Of a stretch of DNA of 64,000 bases, positions 1 through 8,018 are shown one piece after another (the stretch's first letter is position 1; every line of letters starts with the position of its first letter). Location of the stretch: positions 248,001 to 312,000 of the forward strand of contig NZ_KQ948992.1 in NCBI RefSeq assembly GCF_001514265.1, read 5' to 3'. The notes below the pieces were generated by a model. It was not told where the DNA came from. It searched no databases and saw only the letters and a program-made list of their open reading frames with translations. A program made the position numbers and the translations under genes. This DNA comes from Streptomyces resistomycificus. GTDB lineage: Bacteria; Actinomycetota; Actinomycetes; Streptomycetales; Streptomycetaceae.

Positions 1-137
1 GTCCTCCGCCTGACGGCGGAGAAGCCGGCCGGACGTACCGGCGAGCTCGCGGGTCGGGTGACTGCATTGGGATTGGGCCGGCTGCGTGTTTCTCGCACAC
101 GCTGGTCCGGCACCGCACTCGGTGTGGTGACGGGCCG

Positions 138-176
138 CTAGCCCGCAGCCACCTCGCGCGTCCGGGTTTCACTCAT
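138..176 (-). CDS. 12-codon leader-like ORF
   Basis: This ORF reads MSETRTREVAAG and stops at TAG. It follows an exceptionally complete Shine-Dalgarno sequence (AAAGGAGGTGATC on the minus strand, 183-195), about 11 bases from the ATG when measured from GGAGG. A strong promoter lies just upstream, so the 5' leader would be very short. Downstream, towards the left edge, lie two small hairpins: GCCGG/CCGGC and TCCGCC/GGCGGA. The layout of strong promoter, perfect ribosome site, very short ORF and hairpins fits a leader peptide that controls a gene outside the window. That is inference, and it could also be chance translation in a 5' leader. Confidence 0.3.
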   Translation of the reverse strand: MSETRTREVAAG

Positions 177-208
177 GTACCCGATCACCTCCTTTCGGCG
201 TGCCCCAC

Positions 209-245
209 ACATTAGGAAGCGGCCGGGCACGGATCAACCCGTTTT
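209..245 (-). promoter_or_regulatory. HrdB-type promoter, minus strand
   Basis: On the minus strand, TTGATC (232-237) and TAATGT (209-214) are separated by exactly 17 bases. An A-tract complementary to the T-run starting at 242 lies just upstream like an UP element. It would start transcription around 200-203, a few bases before the Shine-Dalgarno of the 12-codon ORF. Confidence 0.55.
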
Positions 246-300
246 TTTCCGGTGAAGCCGGTTCCCGTGAATTTCATGTCTTCCGACGAGGGGAGTGGGT

Positions 301-756
301 GTGGTGGCCGACCTGCGGATCGACGTGGTCGACGGTGACCGCATGCTCAAGCAGTGGCGGTACGTGCACAACGTGATCGTGCCGCCCGCCGCGATGGGGC
401 TCGACGAGGTGCGGGAGCGCAGTGGACGGTACCGGCTGGAGAACGCGTATCTCGGTGAGGAGCTCGTCGGCTGTTCCACCGTGCGGCCACCGGAGGGCGA
501 GGAGGGCGTGGCGACCGTCATCGCGCGCGTGCTGCCCGGGTTCCGGCGGCGGGGGTTCGGGACGGCGCTCTACGAGAAGGGGCTCGCCCACGCGCGCGTG
601 CTGGGGGCGCGGGTGATCGAGACGTGCGTGCTGGCCGCCAATGACGACGGGGTGCGGTTCGCGGAGGTCTGCGGGTTCGTGGAGGTCGACCGGTACGTGC
701 TGGACGGGGAAACCGATCTGTGGCTGGACCTGCGGCTGGTGCGGGCCGCAGGGTAG
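301..756 (+). CDS. GNAT-family N-acetyltransferase
   Basis: A protein of about 151 residues with the acetyl-CoA binding signature RRRGFGTAL near residue 81 (Q/R-x-x-G-x-G/A type). The C-terminal half reads like GNAT beta strands 5-7 (AANDDGVRFAEVCGFVEVDR). It is expected to move an acetyl group from acetyl-CoA to an amine; the substrate cannot be predicted. GTG 301 is preferred because GAGGGG lies 7 bases upstream; GTG 295 and GTG 304 are also in frame. The gene stands alone, followed by about 150 bases of leader for the PAS gene. Confidence 0.8.
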   Translation: MVADLRIDVVDGDRMLKQWRYVHNVIVPPAAMGLDEVRERSGRYRLENAYLGEELVGCSTVRPPEGEEGVATVIARVLPGFRRRGFGTALYEKGLAHARVLGARVIETCVLAANDDGVRFAEVCGFVEVDRYVLDGETDLWLDLRLVRAAG

Positions 757-907
757 AGGTGAGGGCACCGGGACGGGACCGGCGCACAACGATTCCCTCA
801 ATCTTGTGGGAACCCGGTGTGTGCTGCGTCACGTTCACGTTAGATGATTGCCAGTGAGTGAACCGACGTGCCGTACGTGCGGACGCGGCAGCCTGCAGGG
901 GGTCCAG

Positions 908-2311
908 GTGAGTGCTTCCCGGCGTAGTGGGACCACCGACGAGATCGGGCCGGACGAGCCCGAGCGGGACGGCCCGGAGGGCTCGGACGGCTCGGATCTG
1001 CTGGCCGCGCTGCTCGACGGGATGGACGCGGCCCTGTGTGCCTTCGACGCGGACGGCGTGGTGACGCACTGGAACCGCGAGGCCGAGCGGATCCTCGGAT
1101 GGAGTGCCGCCGAGGCCGTCGGGCGGCACGGGTTCGCCGGGTGGGCGGTGCGCAGCGCCGACGCCGAGGAGGTGGAGGGGCGGCTGCTGTCCGCCATGCA
1201 CGCCCCGGGCCGCCAGGTGCACGAGTTCGCGCTGCTGACCAAGGACGGCGGCCGGGTGCTCGTGCGCACCCAGTCGGCGGCCGTACGCGGGCCGGACGGC
1301 AAGCCCGCGGGGCTGTACTGCGCCTTCAGCGAGGTGCACACGCAGATCGACCTGGAGCGGTCCATCGCGCTGAGCGAGGCCCTGTTCGAGGACGCGTCCT
1401 GGGGTGTCGTGCTGGTCGACGCGGATCTGCGCCCCGCCGTGGTCAACGCGCACGCGGCCCGGGCGCTGGGCATCGGGCGTACGTCCGTCCTGGGGCGCCC
1501 TCTCGGGGACCTGCTCGCCCAGGGTGTGGAGGAGCTGGAGAGCGCGCTCACCCATGTGCTGGCGGAGGGAGCGCCGCCCGCGCCCGCCGAGATCTGGGTG
1601 AGCGTGCGCACCCCGGACGGCGAGCAGCGGCGCTGCTGGCGCTGCGGCTTCGTGCGGCTGGCGTCACCGCTCACGGAGGAACCCGTGCCGCTCGGCGTGG
1701 GCTGGCTCTTCCAGGACGTCACGGAGGGCAAGCAGGGCGAGCAGGAGGCGTCGCTGCTGCGGTTCCGTACCAATCAGCTGCACCGGGCCGCCCGGGCCGC
1801 CGGTGAGTGCGAGGACCCGCGGGAGGCGGCCGCCGTCCACCTGGACTTCGCGCTCGCCGGGTTCGCCGACCACGCGCTGGTCGACCGGGTGGCGGGCGGT
1901 GCGGTGGCGGACGGCGAGACCGACTCCGTACGGCTGGTCCGGGTCGTGGCGACACCCTCCGGGGCGCCCGGGCCGAGCCTGCTGACGGGGCAGGCGGGGC
2001 TGCCGGTGCGGTACGGGCAGGGGCATCCGGCGTTGCAGTGCGTGGAGCGGGCCGGGTCGGTGCGGGCGAGTGTGGGGGCCGTGCGGGCGGAGGAGGCCCG
2101 TGAGTGGGCCGAGGCCCGGCAGTGGCCGCCGGACGCGGTGCACGCGCTGTGCGCGGTGCTGCGCAGCCGCGGCCGGACGCTCGGAGTCGTGACGTTTCTG
2201 CGGGGGGCCGGGCGGAGCCGGTTCGAGCGGCAGGACGCGGTGTACGCGGAGGATGTCGCCGTGCGGATCGGGTCGGCGTTGGATCTGGCCGAGGTGCTGG
2301 GGCGGGGGTAG
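908..2311 (+). CDS. PAS-domain signalling protein with GAF-like C-terminus
   Basis: About 467 residues. A PAS domain covers roughly residues 30-140, with the typical start ALLDGMDAALCAFDADGVV and the motif HWNREAERILGWSAAEAVG. A second PAS-like unit lies around 150-270 (LFEDASWGVVLVDADL), and a GAF-like region fills the C-terminus. There is no kinase, GGDEF or phosphatase motif, so it is a sensor or adaptor of unknown ligand. GTG 908 has AGGGGG 6 bases upstream. An in-frame extension to TTG 848 or GTG 854 would add a CxxC-containing N-terminus (CRTC) and is possible but less well supported. Confidence 0.8.
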   Translation: MSASRRSGTTDEIGPDEPERDGPEGSDGSDLLAALLDGMDAALCAFDADGVVTHWNREAERILGWSAAEAVGRHGFAGWAVRSADAEEVEGRLLSAMHAPGRQVHEFALLTKDGGRVLVRTQSAAVRGPDGKPAGLYCAFSEVHTQIDLERSIALSEALFEDASWGVVLVDADLRPAVVNAHAARALGIGRTSVLGRPLGDLLAQGVEELESALTHVLAEGAPPAPAEIWVSVRTPDGEQRRCWRCGFVRLASPLTEEPVPLGVGWLFQDVTEGKQGEQEASLLRFRTNQLHRAARAAGECEDPREAAAVHLDFALAGFADHALVDRVAGGAVADGETDSVRLVRVVATPSGAPGPSLLTGQAGLPVRYGQGHPALQCVERAGSVRASVGAVRAEEAREWAEARQWPPDAVHALCAVLRSRGRTLGVVTFLRGAGRSRFERQDAVYAEDVAVRIGSALDLAEVLGRG

Positions 2312-2376
2312 CGGAGCCGGGGCGGGAGTAACGGGCCGGGCTGCCCGGGCAGGCTGCCCCGGGCAGGGGCCGGGGA

Positions 2377-3132
2377 TCAGCGCCGGTAGAAGATCCGCTC
2401 TGCGTACTCCTCGAACACCCGCCCGTTCCACTCGTGTCCCCCGTCCACGTTCCCCGAGCGCAGCAGCGGCGGCTCGATGCCGCGGTCGGCCAGGGTGCTC
2501 GCCGTGGTGGCCATGACCGCCTGGAGGAGGGCCGCGGTGACGACGGTGGAGGCGGGGGCGAAGGGCGCCGGGACGGTGTCGAGGGTGAGTTCCGCGTCGC
2601 CGACGGCGATCTTCGAGTCGAGGACGAGGTCGCAGTGGTCCTTGAGGTACGTGCCGGACACGTGCCGGGACGTCGTCTCGGTGGCGTAGGCCACCGAGGT
2701 CACGCCGATGACCTTCACGCCCAGGGCGCGGGCGTGCGACGCCATCTCGACCGGGAGGGCGTTGCGGCCGGAGAGGGAGATGATCACGAGGGCGTCGCCC
2801 GCGCGGAGCGGGGAGGAGTCCAGGACGGCGCTCGCCAGGCCGTCGACGCGCTCCAGGGCGGAGCCGAGCGTGGCGGGCATGACGTCGACGCCGACGGCAC
2901 CGGGGACGGCCAGCAGGTTCATGAGGGCGAGACCGCCGGCCCGGTAGACGACGTCCTGGGCGGGGAGCGAGGAGTGCCCGGCGCCGAAGGCGAAGAGCCG
3001 GCCGCCGTTTGCGACGGTGTCCGCGAGCAGCACGCCGGCCGCTTCGATGTTCCCGGCCTCCTCGTCCCGGACCCGCTGCAGCAGGCCGATCGCGGCGTCG
3101 AGGAACTGCCCGGCCGGCTTGCTGTCGCTCAT
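2377..3132 (-). CDS. SIS-domain sugar-phosphate protein (UPF0309, SCO4393-like)
   Basis: 251 residues with one SIS fold. The phosphosugar loop is visible as FAFGAGHSS near residues 48-56, and a second ligand segment as IISLSGRNALPVE near 115-130. SIS proteins bind phosphosugars and act as isomerases, etherases or regulators. This protein is of the family annotated UPF0309 in Streptomyces. The DasR-type operator just upstream points to aminosugar metabolism (N-acetylglucosamine or N-acetylmuramic acid phosphates). It is transcribed divergently from dmdR1. The enzyme activity is not known from sequence. Confidence 0.85.
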   Translation of the reverse strand: MSDSKPAGQFLDAAIGLLQRVRDEEAGNIEAAGVLLADTVANGGRLFAFGAGHSSLPAQDVVYRAGGLALMNLLAVPGAVGVDVMPATLGSALERVDGLASAVLDSSPLRAGDALVIISLSGRNALPVEMASHARALGVKVIGVTSVAYATETTSRHVSGTYLKDHCDLVLDSKIAVGDAELTLDTVPAPFAPASTVVTAALLQAVMATTASTLADRGIEPPLLRSGNVDGGHEWNGRVFEEYAERIFYRR

Positions 3133-3178
3133 GCGGAGCCCCTTCGGAGCGTCGTGAGTCTGTGTCGCGGATCACGGT

Positions 3179-3193
3179 GCGGTCTGGACCAGT
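3179..3193 (-). promoter_or_regulatory. DasR-responsive element (dre-like)
   Basis: The minus strand reads ACTGGTCCAGACCGC, close to the DasR consensus ACTGGTCTAGACCAC. It lies 47 bases upstream of the SIS gene start, a position fit for repression by the GntR regulator DasR, which senses glucosamine-6-phosphate. It is also about 165 bases from the dmdR1 start, so an effect on dmdR1 is possible but unproven. Confidence 0.75.
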
Positions 3194-3357
3194 GGGATGT
3201 CAATACGGGGTTGGAATGCCCGGTGCCACGCGCCCGGGGCCTCTTCGTGGCGACGGCGCGGCACGCTTGTCATCGGTATCCGGCAGAATTGGTGTCAGGG
3301 CCAGCGCACAAGCCGGGAAGCTGTCGTGCTTCCGGCAGATCTCATCAAGGGGCACGT

Positions 3358-4050
3358 ATGTCCGGACTGATCGACACCACGGAGATGTATCTCCGCACCA
3401 TCCTCGAGCTGGAGGAGGAAGGTGTGGTCCCCATGCGCGCCCGGATCGCCGAGCGACTCGACCAGAGCGGACCGACGGTCAGCCAGACGGTGGCGCGGAT
3501 GGAGCGCGACGGTCTGGTGGCCGTCGCCAGCGACCGTCACCTGGAACTCACGGACGAGGGCCGCCGGCTCGCCACGCGGGTGATGCGCAAGCACCGGCTC
3601 GCCGAGTGTCTGCTCGTCGACGTGATCGGTCTGGAGTGGGAGCAGGTGCACGCCGAGGCCTGTCGCTGGGAGCACGTGATGAGCGAGGCCGTCGAGCGGC
3701 GGGTCCTCGAGCTGCTGCGCCACCCCACCGAGTCGCCGTACGGCAACCCCATCCCGGGGCTGGAGGAGCTGGGCGAGAAGGACGGCGCCGACCCCTTCCT
3801 GGACGAGGGCATGGTGTCGCTGGCCGACCTCGACCCGGGGGTGGAGGGCAAGACGGTCGTGGTGCGCCGGATCGGCGAGCCGATCCAGACGGACGCGCAG
3901 CTGATGTACACGCTGCGTCGGGCGGGTGTGCAGCCCGGCTCGGTGGTGAGCGTGACGGAGTCGCCGGGCGGGGTGCTCGTCGGCAGCGGTGGTGAGGCGG
4001 CGGAGCTGGAGGCGGACGTGGCCTCGCACGTGTTCGTCGCGAAGCGCTGA
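3358..4050 (+). CDS. dmdR1: Iron-dependent regulator DmdR1 (DtxR/IdeR family)
   Basis: 230 residues, the family's usual length. The N-terminal winged helix covers about residues 1-72, followed by the dimerisation and metal domain and a C-terminal SH3-like domain. Every metal ligand of diphtheria DtxR is present at the same number: Met10, Cys102, Glu105 and His106 (site 2), and His79, Glu83 and His98 (site 1). With Fe(II) bound, the protein represses siderophore and iron-uptake genes. The synteny and sequence match S. coelicolor DmdR1 (SCO4394). The opposite strand carries a long ORF, as reported for adm in S. coelicolor. No classical iron box was seen upstream. Confidence 0.93.
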   Translation: MSGLIDTTEMYLRTILELEEEGVVPMRARIAERLDQSGPTVSQTVARMERDGLVAVASDRHLELTDEGRRLATRVMRKHRLAECLLVDVIGLEWEQVHAEACRWEHVMSEAVERRVLELLRHPTESPYGNPIPGLEELGEKDGADPFLDEGMVSLADLDPGVEGKTVVVRRIGEPIQTDAQLMYTLRRAGVQPGSVVSVTESPGGVLVGSGGEAAELEADVASHVFVAKR

Positions 4051-4638
4051 CCGGCCGGTGGGGCGAGCGGCCCTGACCTCCGCCGTCTCAACTTCCGAGA
4101 CCGGTGGGGCAGTTGTGGTCTCCTGGCGATCACGTCGCCTCCGAGATTCACTGTGCCGAATCGCAGCGCTCGGACGCTTCCCGTGCGAGGCTGTCGCGTG
4201 AGGCATATGACCTGAGGGCTCTTGGCCGTGGTCCGGCAGCGATGTCGCGACCGGCCGGGGAGGGGGCGGGAAGATGTGCCGCAGACGTGCGGAGGGCCCC
4301 GGCGCCTTATGGCGCCGGGGCCTGTCCTCCCCTGTGCTGACCCGGAGCCCCGAGCTCTCAGGGTCATCCCCTTCGGACCGTTTTCCCCGAGCGGTCCGCC
4401 TCCCGTTGAAGATCTCCCCTCGGCTGCGGCGATCATTCCTTGAGGGTGGTCACTCGAACGAGGGGTGTTGTCGGCGAGAACAGCATTCTCGAATGGGTAT
4501 TCGATAGTCTGCGTGACGCATCGCACGGATCGTGCGCTTCAGGGGTGTGGGTAGGAACGACAGACACGGCAGGGCAGGACGCGGTTCACAGGACCGCCGC
4601 CTCGAGCGGGAGCGAGCGGTCCGAGCGGAGCTAGGGGG
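4051..4638 (+). other. Gene-poor interval with hairpin and palindrome cluster
   Basis: Between dmdR1 and the alpha/beta hydrolase I see no gene I would defend. A 77-codon ORF (4274-4507) runs straight through a terminator-like hairpin and is doubtful. The stretch holds the hairpin at 4295-4322 and four small perfect palindromes at 4476-4536, probably part of the promoter region of the downstream hydrolase. Confidence 0.5.
4295..4322 (+). terminator. Strong GC hairpin, terminator-like
   Basis: A perfect 12-bp inverted repeat, GGCCCCGGCGCC / GGCGCCGGGGCC, with loop TTAT. It lies 244 bases after the dmdR1 stop. No T-run follows, as is common for Streptomyces terminators. Confidence 0.6.
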
Positions 4639-5544
4639 GTGCCAGGACCAGTGGCGCGACGCATCGACGTGACCGGGGCGGGCGGCGTACGCCTCGCAGC
4701 CTGGGAGTTCGGCGACCCTCCCAAGCCCGACCCTCCCACGAAGCAGCCGACGGACGAGAAACAGGCCCCCGGCGTGCTGTTACTGCACGGCCTGATGGGC
4801 CGTGCCTCGCACTGGGCGGCCACCGCCCGCTGGCTCTCCGAGCGGCACCGTGCCGTCGCCCTCGACCAGCGTGGCCACGGACAGAGCGAGAAACCCCCTC
4901 GGGCCGCCTACACCCGCGAGGCCTACGTCGAGGACGCCGAGGCCGCCCTGGAACAGCTCGGGCTCGGGCCGGCCGTCCTCATCGGCCACGCGATGGGTGC
5001 CCTGACCGCCTGGCAGCTCGCCGCCAAGCGCCCCGACCTGGTCCGCGGTGTGATCATCTGCGACATGCGGGCCTCCGCGATCGGCGCCGCCTCGCAGCGC
5101 GAGTGGGAGGACTGGTTCAAGGCCTGGCCCGTCCCCTTCAACACACTCGCCGAGGTCCGCAGGTGGTTCGGCGAGGACGACCCCTGGGTGGAGCGCCCGA
5201 GCCCGTCCCGCGGCGAGTTCTACGCCGAGGTCATGCACGAGTCCCCGGACGGCTGGCGCCCCGTCTTCGAACCGGAGCAGATGCTCGAGTCCCGGCAGAC
5301 CTGGGTGTACGACGCCCACTGGGAGGAGCTCGCCCAGGTCAGGTGCCCCGCCCTGGTGGTCCGCGGACTCGACGGCGAGCTGGGCCGCGCCGAGGCCCAG
5401 GAGATGGTCCGCGTGCTGCCCCGCGGCCAGTACGCGGAGGTCGCCGACGCCGGTCATCTCGTGCACTACGACCAGCCGGACGCGTGGCGGGGAGCCGTCG
5501 AGCCCTTCCTGGACACCGTTGTCGCGGAACACCTCAAGGGCTGA
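4639..5544 (+). CDS. Alpha/beta-hydrolase-fold protein with altered nucleophile
   Basis: About 301 residues of the alpha/beta hydrolase fold. The oxyanion motif is VLLLHGLMGRASHW, the strand-4 motif is LDQRGHGQSEKP, the acid is near VRGLDGELG and the histidine is in DAGHLVHYD (near residue 273). The nucleophile elbow reads GHAMG (around residues 116-120), so alanine replaces the serine needed by lipases and esterases. A normal serine hydrolase mechanism is therefore unlikely; a lyase, a cofactor-free or a non-catalytic role is more likely. GTG 4639 has GGAG 8 bases upstream; GTG 4651 is an alternative. It is convergent with the ABC operon. Confidence 0.8.
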   Translation: MPGPVARRIDVTGAGGVRLAAWEFGDPPKPDPPTKQPTDEKQAPGVLLLHGLMGRASHWAATARWLSERHRAVALDQRGHGQSEKPPRAAYTREAYVEDAEAALEQLGLGPAVLIGHAMGALTAWQLAAKRPDLVRGVIICDMRASAIGAASQREWEDWFKAWPVPFNTLAEVRRWFGEDDPWVERPSPSRGEFYAEVMHESPDGWRPVFEPEQMLESRQTWVYDAHWEELAQVRCPALVVRGLDGELGRAEAQEMVRVLPRGQYAEVADAGHLVHYDQPDAWRGAVEPFLDTVVAEHLKG

Positions 5545-5562
5545 AGGCGCCGACGGCCCCGC

Positions 5563-7170
5563 TCACCCCTTGCTGACCGCCGTGAGGATCTCCGGCAGCT
5601 GGCGAGCCGTGCGCGGGGCGGCCAGCCGCAGCCCCGCCACCGTGATCGCCGTCCCGTAGACCGTCCCCACCGGCAGCAGCAGCCAGCTCCAGTCGTCGCC
5701 GCCCTCGCTGACGTTGAGCCAGATCGTCCCGACGATGACGGGCGCGCACAGCAGGGCCGCCGAGACCATGCCGCCGAGGATGGCCATGAAGGCGAGCCCG
5801 GACTGCCCGGGCGCCACGTTCCTGTGGCCCTCCTGCGGGATGGAGTACGGGAAGCGCGCGGACGTCCACGCGCCGGTCGCCAGCATCGCCCCGAGCAGCG
5901 CGAAGGACAGTCCGAGCACCTCGGGCAGCTTCGGCCAGTCACCGAGCAGCGCCGTGGTCATGACGGTCACGAGGGTGGCGTACGGCAGGGTGATCACCAG
6001 CAGGGCGAGTGCGCGGGCGCGCAGTTCGACGTAGGCGTCCCGGGTCGAGGAGATCGTCATCGCGACCATCCAGAACGCCGACGTGTCCTGTCCGAACTGG
6101 TTGTACATCTGCACGCCGAGCATCCCGGCGGCGAAGCAGGCGAAGTAGATCGAGCCGGTGCCCTGCAGGGCGTTGAACAGGGGCACGATCAGACCGATGG
6201 CCAGGGAGGTCACCCAGGCGGCCTTGGTCTTCGGGTCGCGCCACACATAGCGCAGGCTGCGTTCCATCACCGTGCCGGTGCGGCCGGCCGGCAGCAGCCG
6301 GGACAGGCCGGTCGAGGACCGGTCGCGGGCCTTGGAGTCGGCGGCCTGGAGCGTGGAGCCGTCCGGCGCGGTCATCAGCCGGTCCAGATGACGCGCCCAC
6401 ACGGCGAGCAGGCCCACCAGGGCGGCGGCGGTCAGGGCGAGCTGGAGGACGGCGACGCCGTACGACCCCTCGCTCGCGGAGTCCACCGCGCCGATCGCCG
6501 ACGCCGGCGGCACCCACCTCAGCACGTCGGCCGGCCCGTCGAGCTGGCCCAGCCCGCCCGAACCCAGCCGCTGCGCACCGAAGTTGACGACCTGCGCGCC
6601 GACCGCGATGAGCAGCCCGCTCAGCACGGCGAGGTCCCGGCCCTTACGGCTGGTCAGCAGCCTGAGGTTGGCGGCTGCCACGGCCCGCGCGAGCGCCACG
6701 CAGACCAGCAGCGCGAGCACGACACCGACGACCGCGACGACATACGCCACACCGCCGTGCGCGACCGCGACGACCGAGCCGGCCAGCACGCACAGGGTGA
6801 ACAGCGGCCCGATGCCCACCAACGAGGCGGTGAGCAGGGCCCGTACCAGCGGGCGGGGCCGCAGCGGCAGCATCACCAGGCGGGTGGGGTCGAGGGTCTC
6901 GTCGCCGCCGGGGAAGAACAGGGGCATGACCGCCCAGCCCGCCGCCAGCACCGCGACCAGCAGCACGACCACCGACTCGGCGTGCGCGTGCCCGCGCAGC
7001 GCGATCAGGCCGATCAGCTGCACCACGGTCAGCAGCAGCACGCTGACGGCCGAGGCGATGTAGGCGGCGCGGCGGCCGCCGGACTGCCGCAGCCCGTTGC
7101 GCAGCAGCGACACCTTCAGCCGGACGACAACAGGGGTGACGGACGCGGTGGACGCGGTAGAAGTGCTCAC
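5563..7170 (-). CDS. ABC transporter permease (ABC-2-like exporter subunit)
   Basis: 535 residues with about twelve hydrophobic segments, for example SAVSVLLLTVVQLIGLIAL near the N-terminus and repeated Ala/Leu/Val-rich stretches to the end. The long loop around residues 265-300 carries charged residues and is probably cytoplasmic. It overlaps the ATPase gene upstream by four bases (ATGA), so the two are translationally coupled and form one exporter. The substrate is unknown; exporters of this architecture move drugs, lipids or peptides. Confidence 0.85.
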   Translation of the reverse strand: MSTSTASTASVTPVVVRLKVSLLRNGLRQSGGRRAAYIASAVSVLLLTVVQLIGLIALRGHAHAESVVVLLVAVLAAGWAVMPLFFPGGDETLDPTRLVMLPLRPRPLVRALLTASLVGIGPLFTLCVLAGSVVAVAHGGVAYVVAVVGVVLALLVCVALARAVAAANLRLLTSRKGRDLAVLSGLLIAVGAQVVNFGAQRLGSGGLGQLDGPADVLRWVPPASAIGAVDSASEGSYGVAVLQLALTAAALVGLLAVWARHLDRLMTAPDGSTLQAADSKARDRSSTGLSRLLPAGRTGTVMERSLRYVWRDPKTKAAWVTSLAIGLIVPLFNALQGTGSIYFACFAAGMLGVQMYNQFGQDTSAFWMVAMTISSTRDAYVELRARALALLVITLPYATLVTVMTTALLGDWPKLPEVLGLSFALLGAMLATGAWTSARFPYSIPQEGHRNVAPGQSGLAFMAILGGMVSAALLCAPVIVGTIWLNVSEGGDDWSWLLLPVGTVYGTAITVAGLRLAAPRTARQLPEILTAVSKG

Positions 7171-7961
7171 CGGGCGGCCCCGCCGCCCAGCCAGTCGAGG
7201 TGGGATCCGGTGTCGCGGCCGCCCGCCCCGACGAGTTCGAGGAACGCGCGCTGCAGGGTGGGAGCCTCGCCGCGGACCTCGGCGAGCGTGCCCTGGGCGC
7301 GGATGCTGCCCGCGGCCATCACCGCCACCCAGTCACAGAGCGACTCGACGAGCTCCATGACGTGGGACGAGAAGACGACGGTGGCGCCGGAGGCCGTGTA
7401 GCGCTCCAGCACGCCTCGGATCGTCTGCGCGGACACCGGGTCGACGCCTTCGAACGGCTCGTCGAGGAAGAGCACTTCGGGGTTGTGCAGGAGCGCGGCC
7501 GCGAGCCCGATCTTCTTGCGCATGCCGGTCGAGTAGTCGACGACGAGCTTGTGCTGCGCACCGGCCAGGTCGAGGACGTCGAGCAGTTGGGTGACCCGCT
7601 TGTCGACCTCCGCGCGGGGCAGCCCGCGCAGCCGCCCCGAGTAGACGAGCAGTTCACGCCCCGACAGCCGCTCGAACAGCCGCAGGCCCTCCGGCAGCAC
7701 CCCGATCCGCGCCTTCACCTCCACCGGATCCCGCCACACGTCGTGACCGACGACCTCGACGGACCCGTGGTCGGGCCGCAACAGCCCGGTGATCATGGAG
7801 AGGGTCGTGGTCTTCCCGGCGCCGTTCGGCCCGACGAGCCCGATGAACTTGCCCGCGGGCAGATCGAGATCGATCCCGGCGACGGCGACCTGCTGTCCGA
7901 ACCGCTTCCACAGCCCGCGCACCCGTACGGCGGCTGTACCCGCCACTGCTCCCGACGTCAT
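7167..7961 (-). CDS. ABC transporter ATP-binding protein
   Basis: 264 residues. Walker A is GPNGAGKTTT (near residue 44), the ABC signature is YSTGMRKKIG, Walker B is VLFLDEPFEGVD, and a switch histidine is in VVFSSHVMEL. This is the energising subunit of the exporter whose permease gene overlaps its 3' end. It resembles the CcmA/NatA-type ATPases that pair with ABC-2 permeases. The gene starts a two-gene operon reading away from the prim-pol gene. Confidence 0.93.
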   Translation of the reverse strand: MTSGAVAGTAAVRVRGLWKRFGQQVAVAGIDLDLPAGKFIGLVGPNGAGKTTTLSMITGLLRPDHGSVEVVGHDVWRDPVEVKARIGVLPEGLRLFERLSGRELLVYSGRLRGLPRAEVDKRVTQLLDVLDLAGAQHKLVVDYSTGMRKKIGLAAALLHNPEVLFLDEPFEGVDPVSAQTIRGVLERYTASGATVVFSSHVMELVESLCDWVAVMAAGSIRAQGTLAEVRGEAPTLQRAFLELVGAGGRDTGSHLDWLGGGAAR

Positions 7962-8018
7962 GCCTGAACCCTACGGTGGGGCAACGCTCCGAAGGGGTGC
8001 GGGAGGGTGCCTCGTGAA

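Noticed and set aside
183-195. GATCACCTCCTTT, identical to the 3' end of 16S rRNA
   Set aside because: The upstream sequence has no resemblance to 16S rRNA. It is the complement of a perfect Shine-Dalgarno on the minus strand.
4274-4507. 77-codon ORF MCRRRAEGPG...
   Set aside because: It runs through a perfect terminator-like hairpin and the palindrome cluster, and its arginine- and serine-rich composition is typical of chance ORFs.
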